64,000 bases of DNA from Climacteris rufus (Eukaryota; Chordata; Aves; Passeriformes; Climacteridae). Location: NCBI GenBank assembly GCA_013398175.1, contig VZRZ01002180.1, positions 1,470,168-1,534,167 of the forward strand, read 5' to 3'. Both the position numbers and the translations under genes were made by a program. Positions 47,061 to 60,600 of the stretch are shown one piece after another; position 1 is the stretch's first letter; the number at the start of each line of letters is the position of its first letter. The notes under the pieces were generated by a model. The model was not told the DNA's origin and ran no database searches. It was given only the letters and a program-made list of their open reading frames with translations.

Positions 47061-48583
47061 TCCCCCAACCTCCAACACCTTGTTGCCTTATTTCTGAGCT
47101 TCACCGTCAAATCCAACTGATGGCCATACAGATGTAGTTAAAATGATGTTTGCATTTAGAAAGAGTGTAATATCTAAATTTAAGAACTGCCACTTTAAGA
47201 AAGTATTTTTTTTCTTTTTTTTTTTCCCACTAGTTTGCTTCTGAAACAAACAGCCATCACCAGAAGCTTCCTTTTGCTGAAACAAATTTCTAAAATAGAG
47301 TTAATGGACTATAGAAATGAAATCTTACAGAAGCTTCTGATTAATGTGGATGTGACTACATGTTGCATGATGCAAAACATTATCTTGGTAAAATTTATTA
47401 CCAATCTGCTCTGGTTTTCTGCTTATTTGAATGGTATACCTTATTTTTCCAAAACTGTGTGGCTGGAGATTTTGGTTGGTTTTTTTGTTCGTTGTTTGCT
47501 TGTGTTTTAATAAGACAGTAACAAACTGGATAACTGCCCAATATCTGAAATGGAAAGCCCAGATGAGAAATGAAAAGTGAAGAAACTAAGTAATTGGAGA
47601 AAAGTTCTAATTCCTTTGTGCCACCAAGTGAAATGCACACACACACACACATACACACACAAAGGCAAAATAGTAATTTTAATGGAATACAAGTACACAT
47701 TGAGCAATATAAAAAAAGGTAAGTTCAGCTTGCTTTGTTTGTAAATATTCAGATACAGGTAGGTTTTGTGATTGCTTTCAGGAATGATAAAAATTCTGTA
47801 ATTTGATGTAAAGGTGAAAATTTTTCTAGGGGTTTAAAATATTATAATCATTTTATAAGGGAGAAAAAAGACACTAAGTTGCTTACTTGTGGTTATACAG
47901 GATCAATTTTAGTGTGGTGTGGATGATGGATATTCTGAAAATGTGTCCCAAGGTCAGTAACAATGTTGACAGAAAGAGTACCAGTTCAAAGTAAATATTA
48001 AAGGCAAGTTAGCATTGCAGGCAGTAATATTTAACACAAAGGGTTGACTTTTTTTTATTAGTAGAGTGTAAACCTTATCCATGCATCCAGACCTACTTTG
48101 TGTTCAGGTATGTAATTGTTAATGCAACTGATATTCACTGAAATTTTTTCATAGCAACATGACAGTGTAGGTTGGAGTATTTATGGCTTGTGTTGTGTGA
48201 TTAATCTATTTGATTACTTCACAGCTTAAGTTGTTGCATATGAAAAAATCTTAGAATTCATATAGCATATGAAGCAGTGAGTGTGTAATTTGTTTGCTAC
48301 TGTATCTGATAACAATATCTTCTAAACTATCTGGAGAGTCAGTATTAGTAATGTCATTTCAATGGAATATTTTTCCCAGTCTAAGTGAGAATGAATATTC
48401 TGCTGTTAAAAGATGTACCAAAATAGTGTATCACAGCTGCTATTGTAATTTTCTATGTAATTTTGTATTAATGGTGAAACAATACAAATGTAAATCAGTG
48501 TTAGGCTTTGTGGTGCTTTATAAAACTAATTATACACCCTTTATTAAACATACCGTAAAAAATGATTTTGTGGTTCTTTTAGG
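47061..48583. other. Region upstream of first coding exon of KLKB1-type gene
   Basis: The non-coding first exon of this gene family should lie in or before this stretch, but I cannot identify it. A (CA)n run is at 47635-47661. The acceptor for the signal-peptide exon is TTTTAG at 48582. Confidence 0.4.
47635..47661. repeat. (CA)n microsatellite
   Basis: Thirteen dinucleotide steps with one T interruption. Confidence 0.9.
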
Positions 48584-48641
48584 ATGATTTGGATTTATTG
48601 GACTTTTTATTTCATTTTCTTACCTGCTTCCGTTTACAGTG
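48584..48641 (+). CDS. KLKB1: KLKB1-type exon: signal peptide
   Basis: MIWIYWTFYFIFLPASVYS is a short, strongly hydrophobic leader. The next exon starts with E20-C21 at the expected mature N-terminus. Donor GTAAGT, phase 1. Confidence 0.9.
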
Positions 48642-51600
48642 GTAAGTGAATGTACAATTGCCAACACTTGCACACAGTGGAAAGCAACTCTTGTAGTGGG
48701 GGAGATGATTAGTAACTACAGTCTGCTCCTAAGAGAGCTGTTTTATTCTGCTGGATTGAGCTCGGTTAAGTTTGGGTAACTGGCATAACCCTACTGTCTG
48801 ACATGGCACTTGCTAATGGGGCTTTACTGACACTGTCCTGCCACCCCCATACTGTCACCTCCCCCAGCACACAAGGGACCATGCCACAGGCAGTTTTCTC
48901 TATAAGATGGAGAGGGCATCCTCACCGTAACTGTGAAATTGGTGTGATGTTCCATATCATGTGCACAGGGGCAAGGTTAGCAGCCTAAGTAGCAGCTGGG
49001 GAAGGAAGCTCTTTGTGGCTGATGGGGGTGCAGGAAGTAGAGTAGTGTATGTTTTTCAGTCTGTGTTAATGATTTACTTTGTTCTGTTAACAAAAGTTAA
49101 ACTACAAAAATTGCATTGCATTTCTCTGAAACTCCCTTTGCTGATAAACTATAAGGCCTAACTGATACAGCAAATAATTGCAGTATTCTTTTCTTTTAGC
49201 TTTAGAATTCATTTAGAGTATTCTAGGAAAAGAAAATGCTTTTTTGTTAATGACAAAGCTGGGCAAAGAAACTATACTGAGGATAATAAGTACCAGTTTT
49301 TAGAGAAAGATCTTGAAAGTATGTATATACCAGAAATCTTGGATGCTTATAAAATCCAATTTTTTGCTAATAAGAAATTAATCTTTGAAGAATATTCTCA
49401 TATCTAGCACATGTTTCTAATAATTCCTTACTTTTTCTCTTTTCAAAAAAAAATATGTATTTTAGCCGTGTGCAGGAAACATGGAATTGCCCAAGTCTAG
49501 GCAAGTTTCTAATCACATTAACAAAATCCCCTTGTAATATTTTAAAATTATACAATCCAATATGATAATTCTATTTGTTCTCATTTTAAATCACATTTGA
49601 TACAGGATGATTGCTCTATAGTAACAGATTAAGCCACTACATAAAACATTTTCAGTTGGGTTTCCCCCTAGTCTGTAAAAGTACGTTATCTTCTCTGTAC
49701 CTTTTATCCCAGCAAAAACAGCTTTTTAGATACAGAAATAGAAATTGGCATTTCTCTGGTTTGCTACTCCTTTTGAAGGGCACATTCAAGAAGAGGGTGG
49801 CCTCCCATGCAAAGACAGCTGTTTTGTGTGTTTTAACACAGACATCTTACAGTCCTTTGACAAACTACCCTGCTTCTCCACTTCAGTGGAGGTTCAAGAC
49901 CCCCAGAAGTCTTGAGACTGACAGGACCCAAGGGTCTGAAGTTGTGTCAGGGAAGGTTTAGGTTGGATATTAGGAAAGGTTCTTCACCCAGAGGGTGGTT
50001 GGGCACTGGAACAGGCTCCTCGTGGAAGTGGTCACAGCACAAGCCTGACAGAGTTCAATAAATATTTGGACAGTGCTCTCAGGCACATGGTATGACTCTT
50101 GGGGATGGTCCTGTGCAGGGCCAGGAGCTGGACTTGATGGTCCTTCCAACTCATCATATTCTGGGATTCTATGATCTTACAAGTGCCCTCATTTTGAAAG
50201 ATTGGAGCAGGTTGCTGCTTTGTTGCACAGCTCTGCAGCATGAGTGGTTGTCATTACATAGTACAGTATGTCATTCAGAGTTCAGAATTCCTGCAGACGT
50301 GAGGTAGTAATAGAGCTCATTTTTATTCTAGACAGTTCCCGAGACAGTATTCTTGCAACAGTATTTTCTTCATAGTACAGAAATTTTGGAGGGGTTCAAG
50401 GTGGAGTGTGAGGGAGCTGAAGGTCTACAAAATGCTGGCAGCCATTGAGGCTGTGCACAGTGGCACCTCCTGTGAATCTGGCCTCAGAGCATCCCTAAAC
50501 AAAATTGGACTGTCTTTGCATAAAACTTTCGACCTCTTTCTAACTCTTTCTAACACCTCCTGGTTTCCCTTGTAATGATGCTCTATATTGGTCTCTATCA
50601 GAAGAGGCTTTTGGTGCTCCTGAGACTTGCTATGGGAAGGTACCCTCCCTCTCTGCCATGCAGATCTGCCATATGACCCATCCTCCTTCTTGAGTTTCTG
50701 CCTTGGTTCAAGCTGCCCTGCACCAGCATTGGGTATGACACAGGGAATGGAGGGAGATGCCTCAGAGGGTATGGTTTCTGCTGGAGTGCAAAGATGAGAC
50801 TCTCAGAAGAACTGTGCTACTCACCTCCCTTACCCATTTTTCCTGACAAAAGACTGTTTGAAAAGCAAGGTCAATGACAAAGAGGAGCAGTGGCTTCACT
50901 CTCTCCTGGTGAACTGTGTGCTCCCATCTCTAATAATTGACACATTTTGTTATTCTGCATCAGAATGTGTGACTCAGATCTATGAAAATACATTCTTCCA
51001 AGGAGGAGACCTAGCCACATTTTTCACACCGACTGCCAGTTACTGCCAAGTAGTGTGTACTTACCATCCTACCTGTCTGCTCTTCACCTATTTGCCAGTG
51101 ACATGGACTAAAGATCCTTCAAAAAGGTAGAGTGTTCATGTATGTGTGTCTTTTGCTGGTCTCCTGTGATAATTTAGAAACCTGGTATCATTTTTACAGA
51201 ACACAGGCATACACAGAAAGGTACAGGGTTGCCATGGAAAACAATGTCATGTATCTCTAAAACTGGTGATCTAAGAGTAATTGCTTGAATTCAAAAGGTT
51301 AAACTTGACAGTGCCCAATTTTTCACACTCACACATCAGCCCTGTCAAGGAAAGAGAACTTACTCTGCCCTCCCTCGTCTATGCCACATATTTATTGTTG
51401 AGGGACAATGTGAATAATTTCCCATCTCCAATGATACCGTCTACTGTTCCCCATCCTTTCTATTTAGCATATTTTTCTTACAATTAAGAATTCCAGTGGC
51501 CTGAGAGAATGAGGTTGTCCTTCCTCTCTACGTCCAGTGCATTTCTGTCCTCCAAACCCTGGGCTCTGCTTCTCATTTCATTGAGACCCCTTGGAGCTCG

Positions 51601-54600
51601 CACAAACATGAAGTATCCTCATCTACCACCAGTGCCAACAAAGCATGTAAGGCTTTACCCTATTTTCCTTGCAATTGCACTTGTCAACATTTTCATGTTG
51701 AGGGATATTGGACAACCTGCATTTCACTCAAGAAACAGTTATGAAAGTCTGTGTTGTACTGCAAAAGCCGTGAATTGCTGCATTTTAAAACACAGGTTCT
51801 CTTGCTATTTAAAAGACAGCAATACAGAAATGCTGCCGAAAGTGGATATGGAAGGAGCTATCTCTGGACATTCCTTGAAACAGTGTAACATCACTATTAG
51901 TGGTAAGATATGGTTATTCGCATGCATGTATTTTATGCTCTGTATTGGGTAGCAGCTATTAAAAAATTAGCATTTTGAAAAGAGGAATAGGATCAGGGAA
52001 GCAGCCCAGCAGTGATTTGCATGTTCTTTGCCTGACTGCTTTCAAACACAGGTGACAAAAACTCCACTGGTTTTACCCTTCAGGCCCAGCTTTCCACCAC
52101 CAGGCTAACAGGGAAATCATGCTCCTGCAGTCAGTTTCATTTGCTAGAGGCAGATGGGAGCCCATGCTTTAACTGCTGTCTAATTTAATAAAAGATTAAT
52201 TTACTACTACAATTTTACCCCAGAAAGGTGCTCATATGGCATGTGTGACCCTGCTTTATGACTCTGAGGTGCAGATGCTCAGCAAAGCAGAAGTACATTG
52301 TCACAAAGTGATGCTAGTACCTTTGTGATTCTGTGTAATGATTTTTAGCAGCTGCATCTTTTAGGGTATGTGCGCTATACATGAAGCCTTAATGTCAGCA
52401 TGCCATACCTGCAAGTTATCACCAGGCATATTAAAAGCCCGTTATGTGTGTTACTCTATATATGTTTTAAACTTGCATTATTATAATGATGTCATTAAAA
52501 GGAGATCAAGTTTAAGCATAGCATGCTACTTTAGAAAAACAGAATAAGAAGAATATATTTATTCACTTCTTGTCTTTGAGGACAAATAGTATCTTATGGA
52601 TGCCAGGCTACTTTTGTAGTTGTATTGGAATAGGACCTCAATATGGCAGGACTAAACGGGTTTTTATGCAAGTTCCCTATTTTAGCTATTATCAACTAAG
52701 TTGTGCTTGCTTTTGCTTGCCACTTGCCTTTCAGAGAAGTCCAGTCCTTTAAAAGCTCTTTCCTGCCAATAACCCATCTTGTTTATGTTTCTGAGTATCT
52801 TTGGCCTAGAAAAAAGATATTTCAGTGGGATGTTATTCTTTATGCTATTTAGAGTAATTAATATAACTGGAGTTACTTTAGAATGAGACTAAAATGAAAA
52901 CCTACCCATGTACATTGAAAAATTCCTCCAATCATTGTCTGACTCGTGTTATATAGAGACCCCAATGACCTACATTTTAAACCCCACAGTTGCAACCCAC
53001 CCTCTGTGGAGAGCAAATTAAACATTCTGACTCAAATAAGAGATGTCTGTTGCTTATGCGGACAGAATTTGCCATTTAAACCGTTCTATGAATTTGTATC
53101 TGTATATTTTAATATTAATTCTAAGTTCTTGCTTTGGTGAATGTCATCCTGGTCTCAGCCACAGTGGTTAGAGCCCGTCTCTCATGTAGGCAGAGGCACT
53201 GTCAAAGTCTGCCAGTTTTTCCCTTGGCAAAGGGTACTATTACTACTAAATGGAGGTTTACCATTTCTGATTTGGTACTAGATCTATGTATAAAGTATGA
53301 TGTAACTGAAGTGAGCATGGGATGTGGCATCTGGATTATGAGGGCTGTGTCATACAAACTGCTATCTTTTGGGCAATTTGGGGCATTGGAGGGGGAAAAG
53401 AATAGAAGTACATTTTCAGAGCTTGGTCTCTCTTTCTTCACAGCTTGCAGCCCAGATGTCCACGAAGGACTGGATATGGAAGGGAATATTTATGATATTA
53501 CTATGGCTGACAGCTATAAAGAGTGTCAAAAAAGATGTACCAATGACAACCGTTGTCATTTTTTTACATATGCCTCTGAAACATTTCATGATGCAAGCTT
53601 TTGGTAAATACGGATTGAATTAATTTCCCTGGACAGCCCTGTGCTTTAGTAGAGTAAATCTCAGAGCAGTCTAAAGTGCAAGAATTTACTCAAGAATATT
53701 CAATTTATTCCTCCTTGCAATGTTTGTTCATATCTATATGAACCTATATCTATATGAATTCGTAAAATATCTATAGTAAATTAATTTTCATTTGTCCATT
53801 GGTGAGAAAGACAAACTTGATTATTTTAGCCCTGAAAAAACCGAAATCCTCTGAAGATACTGAAATGCAAATTGTAGGGGTAGGTGTGCTGCATTTTTGC
53901 TCTGTTCAATCTTGCTCTGCTCATTGTTCTGAAAATAGCATCATCAGAACAGCCAAAGAAATTATTTCATTTTTTGAGACCTATTTTTGAGCTCTTAATC
54001 TGCTCAATTTTGCAAGTTAAACATTGCTCACTTAGCTCTGTTCATTATTTGAAGTCTGTTGTGAAGGTTGGAGATTGTTATGTCCCATGGCCAAACCACG
54101 CACCGTGGTAGGGATTATGGGTTCAGGAAGGTGGTTTAGTACAAGAAAGAAGGCCTGTTTTCTTACAACCTTTTTTATTCTTTGTCATTCAGTAAAAAAT
54201 GCTTCTTGAAACATACCAGTGTAGGAACTCCAACCAACATAAAGATGCTTGATGAGGTTGTGTCTGGATTCTCTTTAAGGCCATGCCAGCTTTCTGAATT
54301 AGGTAACTATTTAAAATCTCTGATTCAGTTTAGTCTTAAGGGTTATAAATGCTGAAATGCAGTCTATCACTAAAATGTATAAATGTTTCCGTATGTAGAA
54401 TAATTCTAATATAATCTTATTCTTACAAATATAGTTAGTACACTCAGGCACAAAGAGGTTCAATTCAGCTCTTTTTAATTTTTTCATGTTATCATTTTTC
54501 TTACAGAAAGTTCCCAGTTTTAAAGAACTAAAGAATTCTTTCCTAAAATTAGCTTGATGGAATTGTATGTTATCTTTGTGTCATGGGTACAAAAATGAAA

Positions 54601-57600
54601 GATAAAATCCCATAGAAGTCAAAGATCAGGGGAAATATAAAGATTTCTACAGTCTGTTTGTATAGTGCACATGCACTTGAAAATTTTTAATGCAGACCTG
54701 CAGCTTTCTAATACAGCTGGCTAATAGGAAGGGATATGTTATGCATTTTGTGGGTGATTTATGATGAATGCAAAAAGTCTGTGTTCCTGCAATCATTGCT
54801 CAGACAAAAGTCTCAAGGGTCTAAAATCAAACAGCATGTATTAAACTTTTTTATTCTGAATTGAAACATCTTTTATTTTTCTATTTAGTTATTTTTTTTT
54901 TTAAATCTACCTCCACCTTGTCTTTCTGTGTGATATTTTCCCTTCGTAATGATTATGATGTTATTCTGCTTTCACATAGTCTTATTGTACCTCACAGGTA
55001 ATCTAGTTTTTCTAGATAAATTGTGTTTTATAGAGATTATATCAGTTTTGTTATTTGGGTATTATTTTCCTAAAATCTGTTCTTTGGCTGCTGCTGAGCA
55101 TCACTGGCACAGCAGCAGTGCTGTCTCCTCAGCATTCTCCCATGAATAGGCTGGGGGTGGGCAAGATCCTTTGAGAGGGCACAACGAGGACAGCTGACCC
55201 AAATTACCCAATTCCATATCATGTGATGCCAGCTCAGCTATAAGGAAAGGAGGAGGAAGAGGCAGCATTTGTTACTTACAATATTTGTCTTCTGGGACGA
55301 CCACTGTACATGCTGAAGCCCTGCTTCCCAGGGAGTGGCCAGACATCACTTCTTGATGAGAAATAGAGGATAAAATTATTGGTATTTTCCTCTTTGCTGG
55401 TGTGTGTGCACAAACTTTTGCAGTTGCTGTAGTAAATCTTATCTCAACCTAGGAGTAATTTTCTGTCTCATTTTCCTTTCCTGGGCCAGCTGGGAAGGGG
55501 GAATGATGGAGTGAGTTGGTGGCCACCTGGCATCCACGCAAAGTCGACCCACCCCAGGCCTTTTTGATGCCCAGCATGGGCTTTTGCTGTTAAACTGACT
55601 TTATCTCAAACCACGAGTTCTCTGGGTTTTACCTTTCCAGTTCTCTCCCTTATCTTACCAGTGCGGGAGTGAGTGGCTGTGTGAGTGGCTTGGCTGCTGC
55701 TTGGGGTTAAACCCAGCATGTGAAAATCAGTCTCATTCCTGCCTGTCTTTCCTTGCTTTCTCTGTCTTGTGAGAGGGACAAGAGCAGAGAGAGAGGAGAT
55801 ATAAATTGTGTGATTACAGAAACCTAGACTGTACTAGTGGATCAAGAGGTCATCTAAGGAGGTCAGCTGTCCTAATCTGAGACAGATCAGCTATACCTCT
55901 CCAGACAGTTTTGTCAAATGTAGTCATAAAAATCCAGTAACATCTTCTCCCTTGTTGTTTTGTCAATATCTGAAGTGGGTTTATTTGAATATTATTTGAG
56001 GTTTTTTTTCCTGACTTTGTTTACTTTATTTCTTCCTATATGCCCTTTCATTTTGTGCCTTTGCCCTTTTGACTTTGTCCTTATGCACACATGCTATTAC
56101 ACATCATAGCAATTTGTCTGTTTTTCTGCCCTTTGCAAAGTACCTTCCTTGAGGTCATTGGATATTGAGCAAATTATCACTGAACATGATTCTTGATATC
56201 ATGGGTTAGCTTCCCTAATGTTTCAGATCCACATTTATGATTTAAATATAATTTCCTTTAGAAATTATCCTCTTTCCTCAATGATATTTCCCCGTAACAT
56301 AGGATTTTACCTACTAATTATCAGAGTTAATTGACTCTGATTTTCTAGATTTCTGATTATATATTTTTTCTTTTCTTATTGTATAATTGCTGCCAACTAT
56401 TGTTGTCATTTCTTGCCAAAGTTTTTTGAAAACCTCATCAAAATAACAGGAGTCACATTAATCTCTACCTCTTCTTTTTCCTTATTTTCCCTTTCTGTAG
56501 TAAGATGTTCCCCGTATGTTTCTATAATGCACTGGGCAGCATTGACTTGGTTGCTGTACTTTCTCAACAGCTGCAGTTTACTGCTGCCACCAAGTCCTGT
56601 TTGTTTTGGATCATTTCACTAGTTTTGCTATCTCTGCAGCTTGATGGGATCTGTGCTGGTGCTTCCTTTTCTTTTTTTCTTTTATTCTTGCACTAAGATT
56701 CTAACTGGGACTTCTAGTGCATCTTTGGTGAAGACAACTCATTAATCTCTTTTTAAACGAGCTAGTTCTTCCTATAACATCCATATTATAAGACCACTTT
56801 CTGTTGTGTTATTTCAGTCATGTCAGAGGGCAGACTGTACAGCAGTCCTACTTATTCTGCCTACTTTTCAAATAATAAAAGAAGGATAATCCAATTATTT
56901 TTCTTCTGGTCTTCCCATGAATCTGATATACCCATATATAATGAATTTAAAGCTTTTCCTATTAGATTAGCAAACCTCTATTGTAACATGTAATTTCTCT
57001 TTTCCTCTCTATGAATCTTATTCCTGTTCAGTAGTGCTCTTCATGAATTTACAGATTCAAAAATGTTTTTGAGAAATAGTTTTTGGTTAAAATATTGTGT
57101 TATCTTTCTGTCTTATCAGTAATGGAAGAAAAATGGGCATAAAGATTAATATTAATATTAATATTAATAAGAAATTAATAACCTGTAAATCTCAATATTC
57201 TGATGACATACTACAGTCTTTGAAATTTTGATATTTTGTTCTTGTTTTATACAGATTGTCAAATGGACATTTTTGAAGATCAAGAGTTTTCAGGAATTAA
57301 TATTACAAGTTTTTTCACTCCTGATATTTCTGTCTGCCAAACTATTTGTACATATTTTCCAAAGTGCTTATTCTTTACATTTTTTACCAGGAAATGGAAA
57401 ATAGAATCTCAAAGGTGAATATGATAATTAAATATAATATCTATGTAGACTTTTTAAAATTTATTTTCTAAAAATACAGCGTCTATTTTAAAACACTAAT
57501 TTCTTATATAAATTTGTTGAAAGCCTATTTTCACTAAAGCACACTAAAACAACAATGTTTTTTGTTGATGAATTTATAATTTCCTGTGGGCATTTCAACT

Positions 57601-60600
57601 GTTTTCCAATGTGATCAGGGCTTTGTATTGTGATTGGGTATCTGGTCTTAATCTGAAGAGTTATACACATCAAAAGTACAGTGAGCCTCCAGATAGTTTT
57701 AAAGTCTTATAGCTGAATTTTATGACATTATCAAAAGAGCTATCTGGTTTCCTGGCAGAGTGAACTTATTTATTTGAAAAGGTTTTTCATTAAAATTAAT
57801 GGGTTTAAAAAATATTTTGGTTTGGCTTCCTTCTTTCATACTTGGTAGTGAGAATAGTTAAAAATCAACATTCCACACAAACCATAAGAATAAAGTTTCA
57901 AAGGAATTTCAGGGAGAAGCAATACTGAGATGTCATGCTTCATCTAAAGTCACCACTATATATATGTATATATATATGTATATTAAAGTTACCATATATA
58001 TATATGTATAAATACTGTGTAACCTTTGGTAGTATGGTTGTGTGGCATTTCACAGTGCTACAAAAACTGCCTCAATTTAGTGTGAACTAGTGAACTTAGT
58101 GAATGTATTTTCATATGAAATACTTCTACAGATTGAGACTTGGGAGAAGAGAGGGTGTTTAGGAAAGAACCTTCTCTTACCAGTACCTAAACAATTATTT
58201 TTAAGGTGTGAGAACAGATTTACTTATTGTAAAAAATGTTTCATACTAGAAATCTTTGCCTTCTGAAGACATCAACAAGTGGGATTCCAGAGGAGCTCGT
58301 ATCACAAGAAAATGCTGTATCAGGCTTTGGCCTCCTAAATTGCAGAAGATCTTTTCCTGGTAAACAATAAATTACATTAAAAATACTATTTTTATATTAA
58401 TCTAATTAATAACATTCTGATGCTTGCAATGCAATCATTCTTACAGCCTGCAATTCTCGCACTTACATGCATATGGATTTTGTGGGAGATGAACTTAATG
58501 TCACTTATACTAAAGGACACAGAGCCTGTCAGCAGGTTTGCACAGACATGATCCGCTGCCAATTTTTTACTTATTCTTTCCTTCAAGGTTCATGCAACGA
58601 GGAAAGGTGAGATATATTTTTTTTAGTTGTTCAAAGATTGCTGAAATAATCACTCCACAGGTGTGGTGAGGGGTGCTGTTCAATTAAAAAATACAGACTA
58701 AATATTTGCATTAATTCATTGCCAGAAAGTGTGAGTGTCACCTAAGAATGTCCTCAAATGGATCTCCAGTGAAAATAGTACATGGGCCAGGAAGTATCTC
58801 TGGATACTCACTAAGATTATGTAAAAAAAAGGCCAGTACTGGTAAGTAAAACTTCTTTCATTCAAAAGAACCAGTGTTTCACTAATTTCAGTATAGGAGG
58901 TGAAACCATGTGTTTTTTTTAAAGTGGTTGCATTGTCCCAGTGGGTCACCTTGTAAAGTTAGAGTGTTCTGGAAAAGTGAAGTCAGTCAGGTCTTCAGGT
59001 TGTAAACACCAACAATAGCACTCTGAATTCAGTTTTAATAGACTTCCTGATCATAAATCATGAAGAATGTATCATGTATCACCTTCTTCACAATAGGTGG
59101 TGCCTATTCAGTGATCAGCAATAGTCTCATCTTCATTTTTCATTGGTGAGTGCAAGTTGTCTTTAAGCTCAGTTTGAAATTATTTCTGTAGTGTGTATGC
59201 AGCATTCTGCAAGAAGTATTAGGATTGTTGGCGGGACAGACTCCTCCCCTGGTGAATGGCCATGGCAGGTCAGCTTGCATGCAAAGCTGTCCCGCCAGCG
59301 ACACCTGTGTGGGGGCTCCATCATCAGCAACCGGTGGATTCTCACAGCTGCTCACTGTGTCACAAGGTGAGGCCTAAGTGTAAACGTACAAGCAAACTGC
59401 AAAGTTTAATCCAGCATGCAAGACAAATTGAGATCTACCTTTTAGGGTAACAAGGAGAACTAAAATTAGATGAACTGCTTTAACGTAACCAATTCAGGTA
59501 GACTATTCAGTTTCTTGATGTAACTGGAACTCCACCCTTTGTCCCTTTGTAGTATAGCATTGTATTGCTGTTGCTAAATTAGTTTAATGAATCTAGAAGA
59601 TGAAATTCTAAAGAAGACAACAGATACCCACAGAACCCTAGAAATTCTCATAACATAGAAGCTTTTCCTTACTGTATTACAGCATTAGGCTATTTAGTCA
59701 CAGACTGACTGTTTGTCTTTTTTCCTCAGTCTTGAGAATCCCAGCATTTGGCGTGTTTATGCTGGTATTTTAAGACAATCAGAAATAAATGAGGATACAC
59801 CCTTCTTCAAAGTGGAAGCAATTATTGTTCACTCTCAATATAAATATGCACAGACTGGATATGACATTGCTTTACTGAAACTTGCTAAGCCTATAAATTT
59901 TACTGGTATGTAATATATTGCAGAGGAATTCTGAAAATATGCTGGATGGCACAGGGCTGGCATTGCCATGGCAGTGCATGACACCTGGGCTGGCTTCCTT
60001 TGATATGCACTTACTGGGGCTTTGAGGAGAATCTATTCTGTTGGCTTTGAAAAGAAAATGGGTGGCTTTAATTTATGTGATGGGAATGATACACAGTGTA
60101 AGGGACAGAGCATAATATGAAGGCTGTCATCAGGGATCATGTAGGTTCCCACAAAATCTTCCTGTTGCTGTTGTTTCTGCTGGTCAAACTAATATTTTTT
60201 ATCATATTTTAGATCTTCAACTACCTATTTGCCTGCCCTCAAAAGAAGACACTAACATATTTTATACTGACTGTTGGGTAATTGGATGGGGTTACAGAAA
60301 AGAAAAAGGTACAGACAAATACTTTTAAACAATGAATTTTTATATTTTTAAAATTAATGGGTTTGACAAAAAACAGCTCCTCTTCTTTAAAAAAAGAAAA
60401 CTCTGCTCTGTTCTTAGCTACCATTATTCCTTTTAGACAGTACTGTAATATAATTCTTATAGAATTCTTTATATAATTCTAGATAATTCTAATATAGAAT
60501 TATATATTATTCTTTATAGAATTATTTTTATTAGAATCTATTTCTATTGAGGCATCATCAAATATATACAAAAGATGAATAAAATTATCATTAAATAGCT

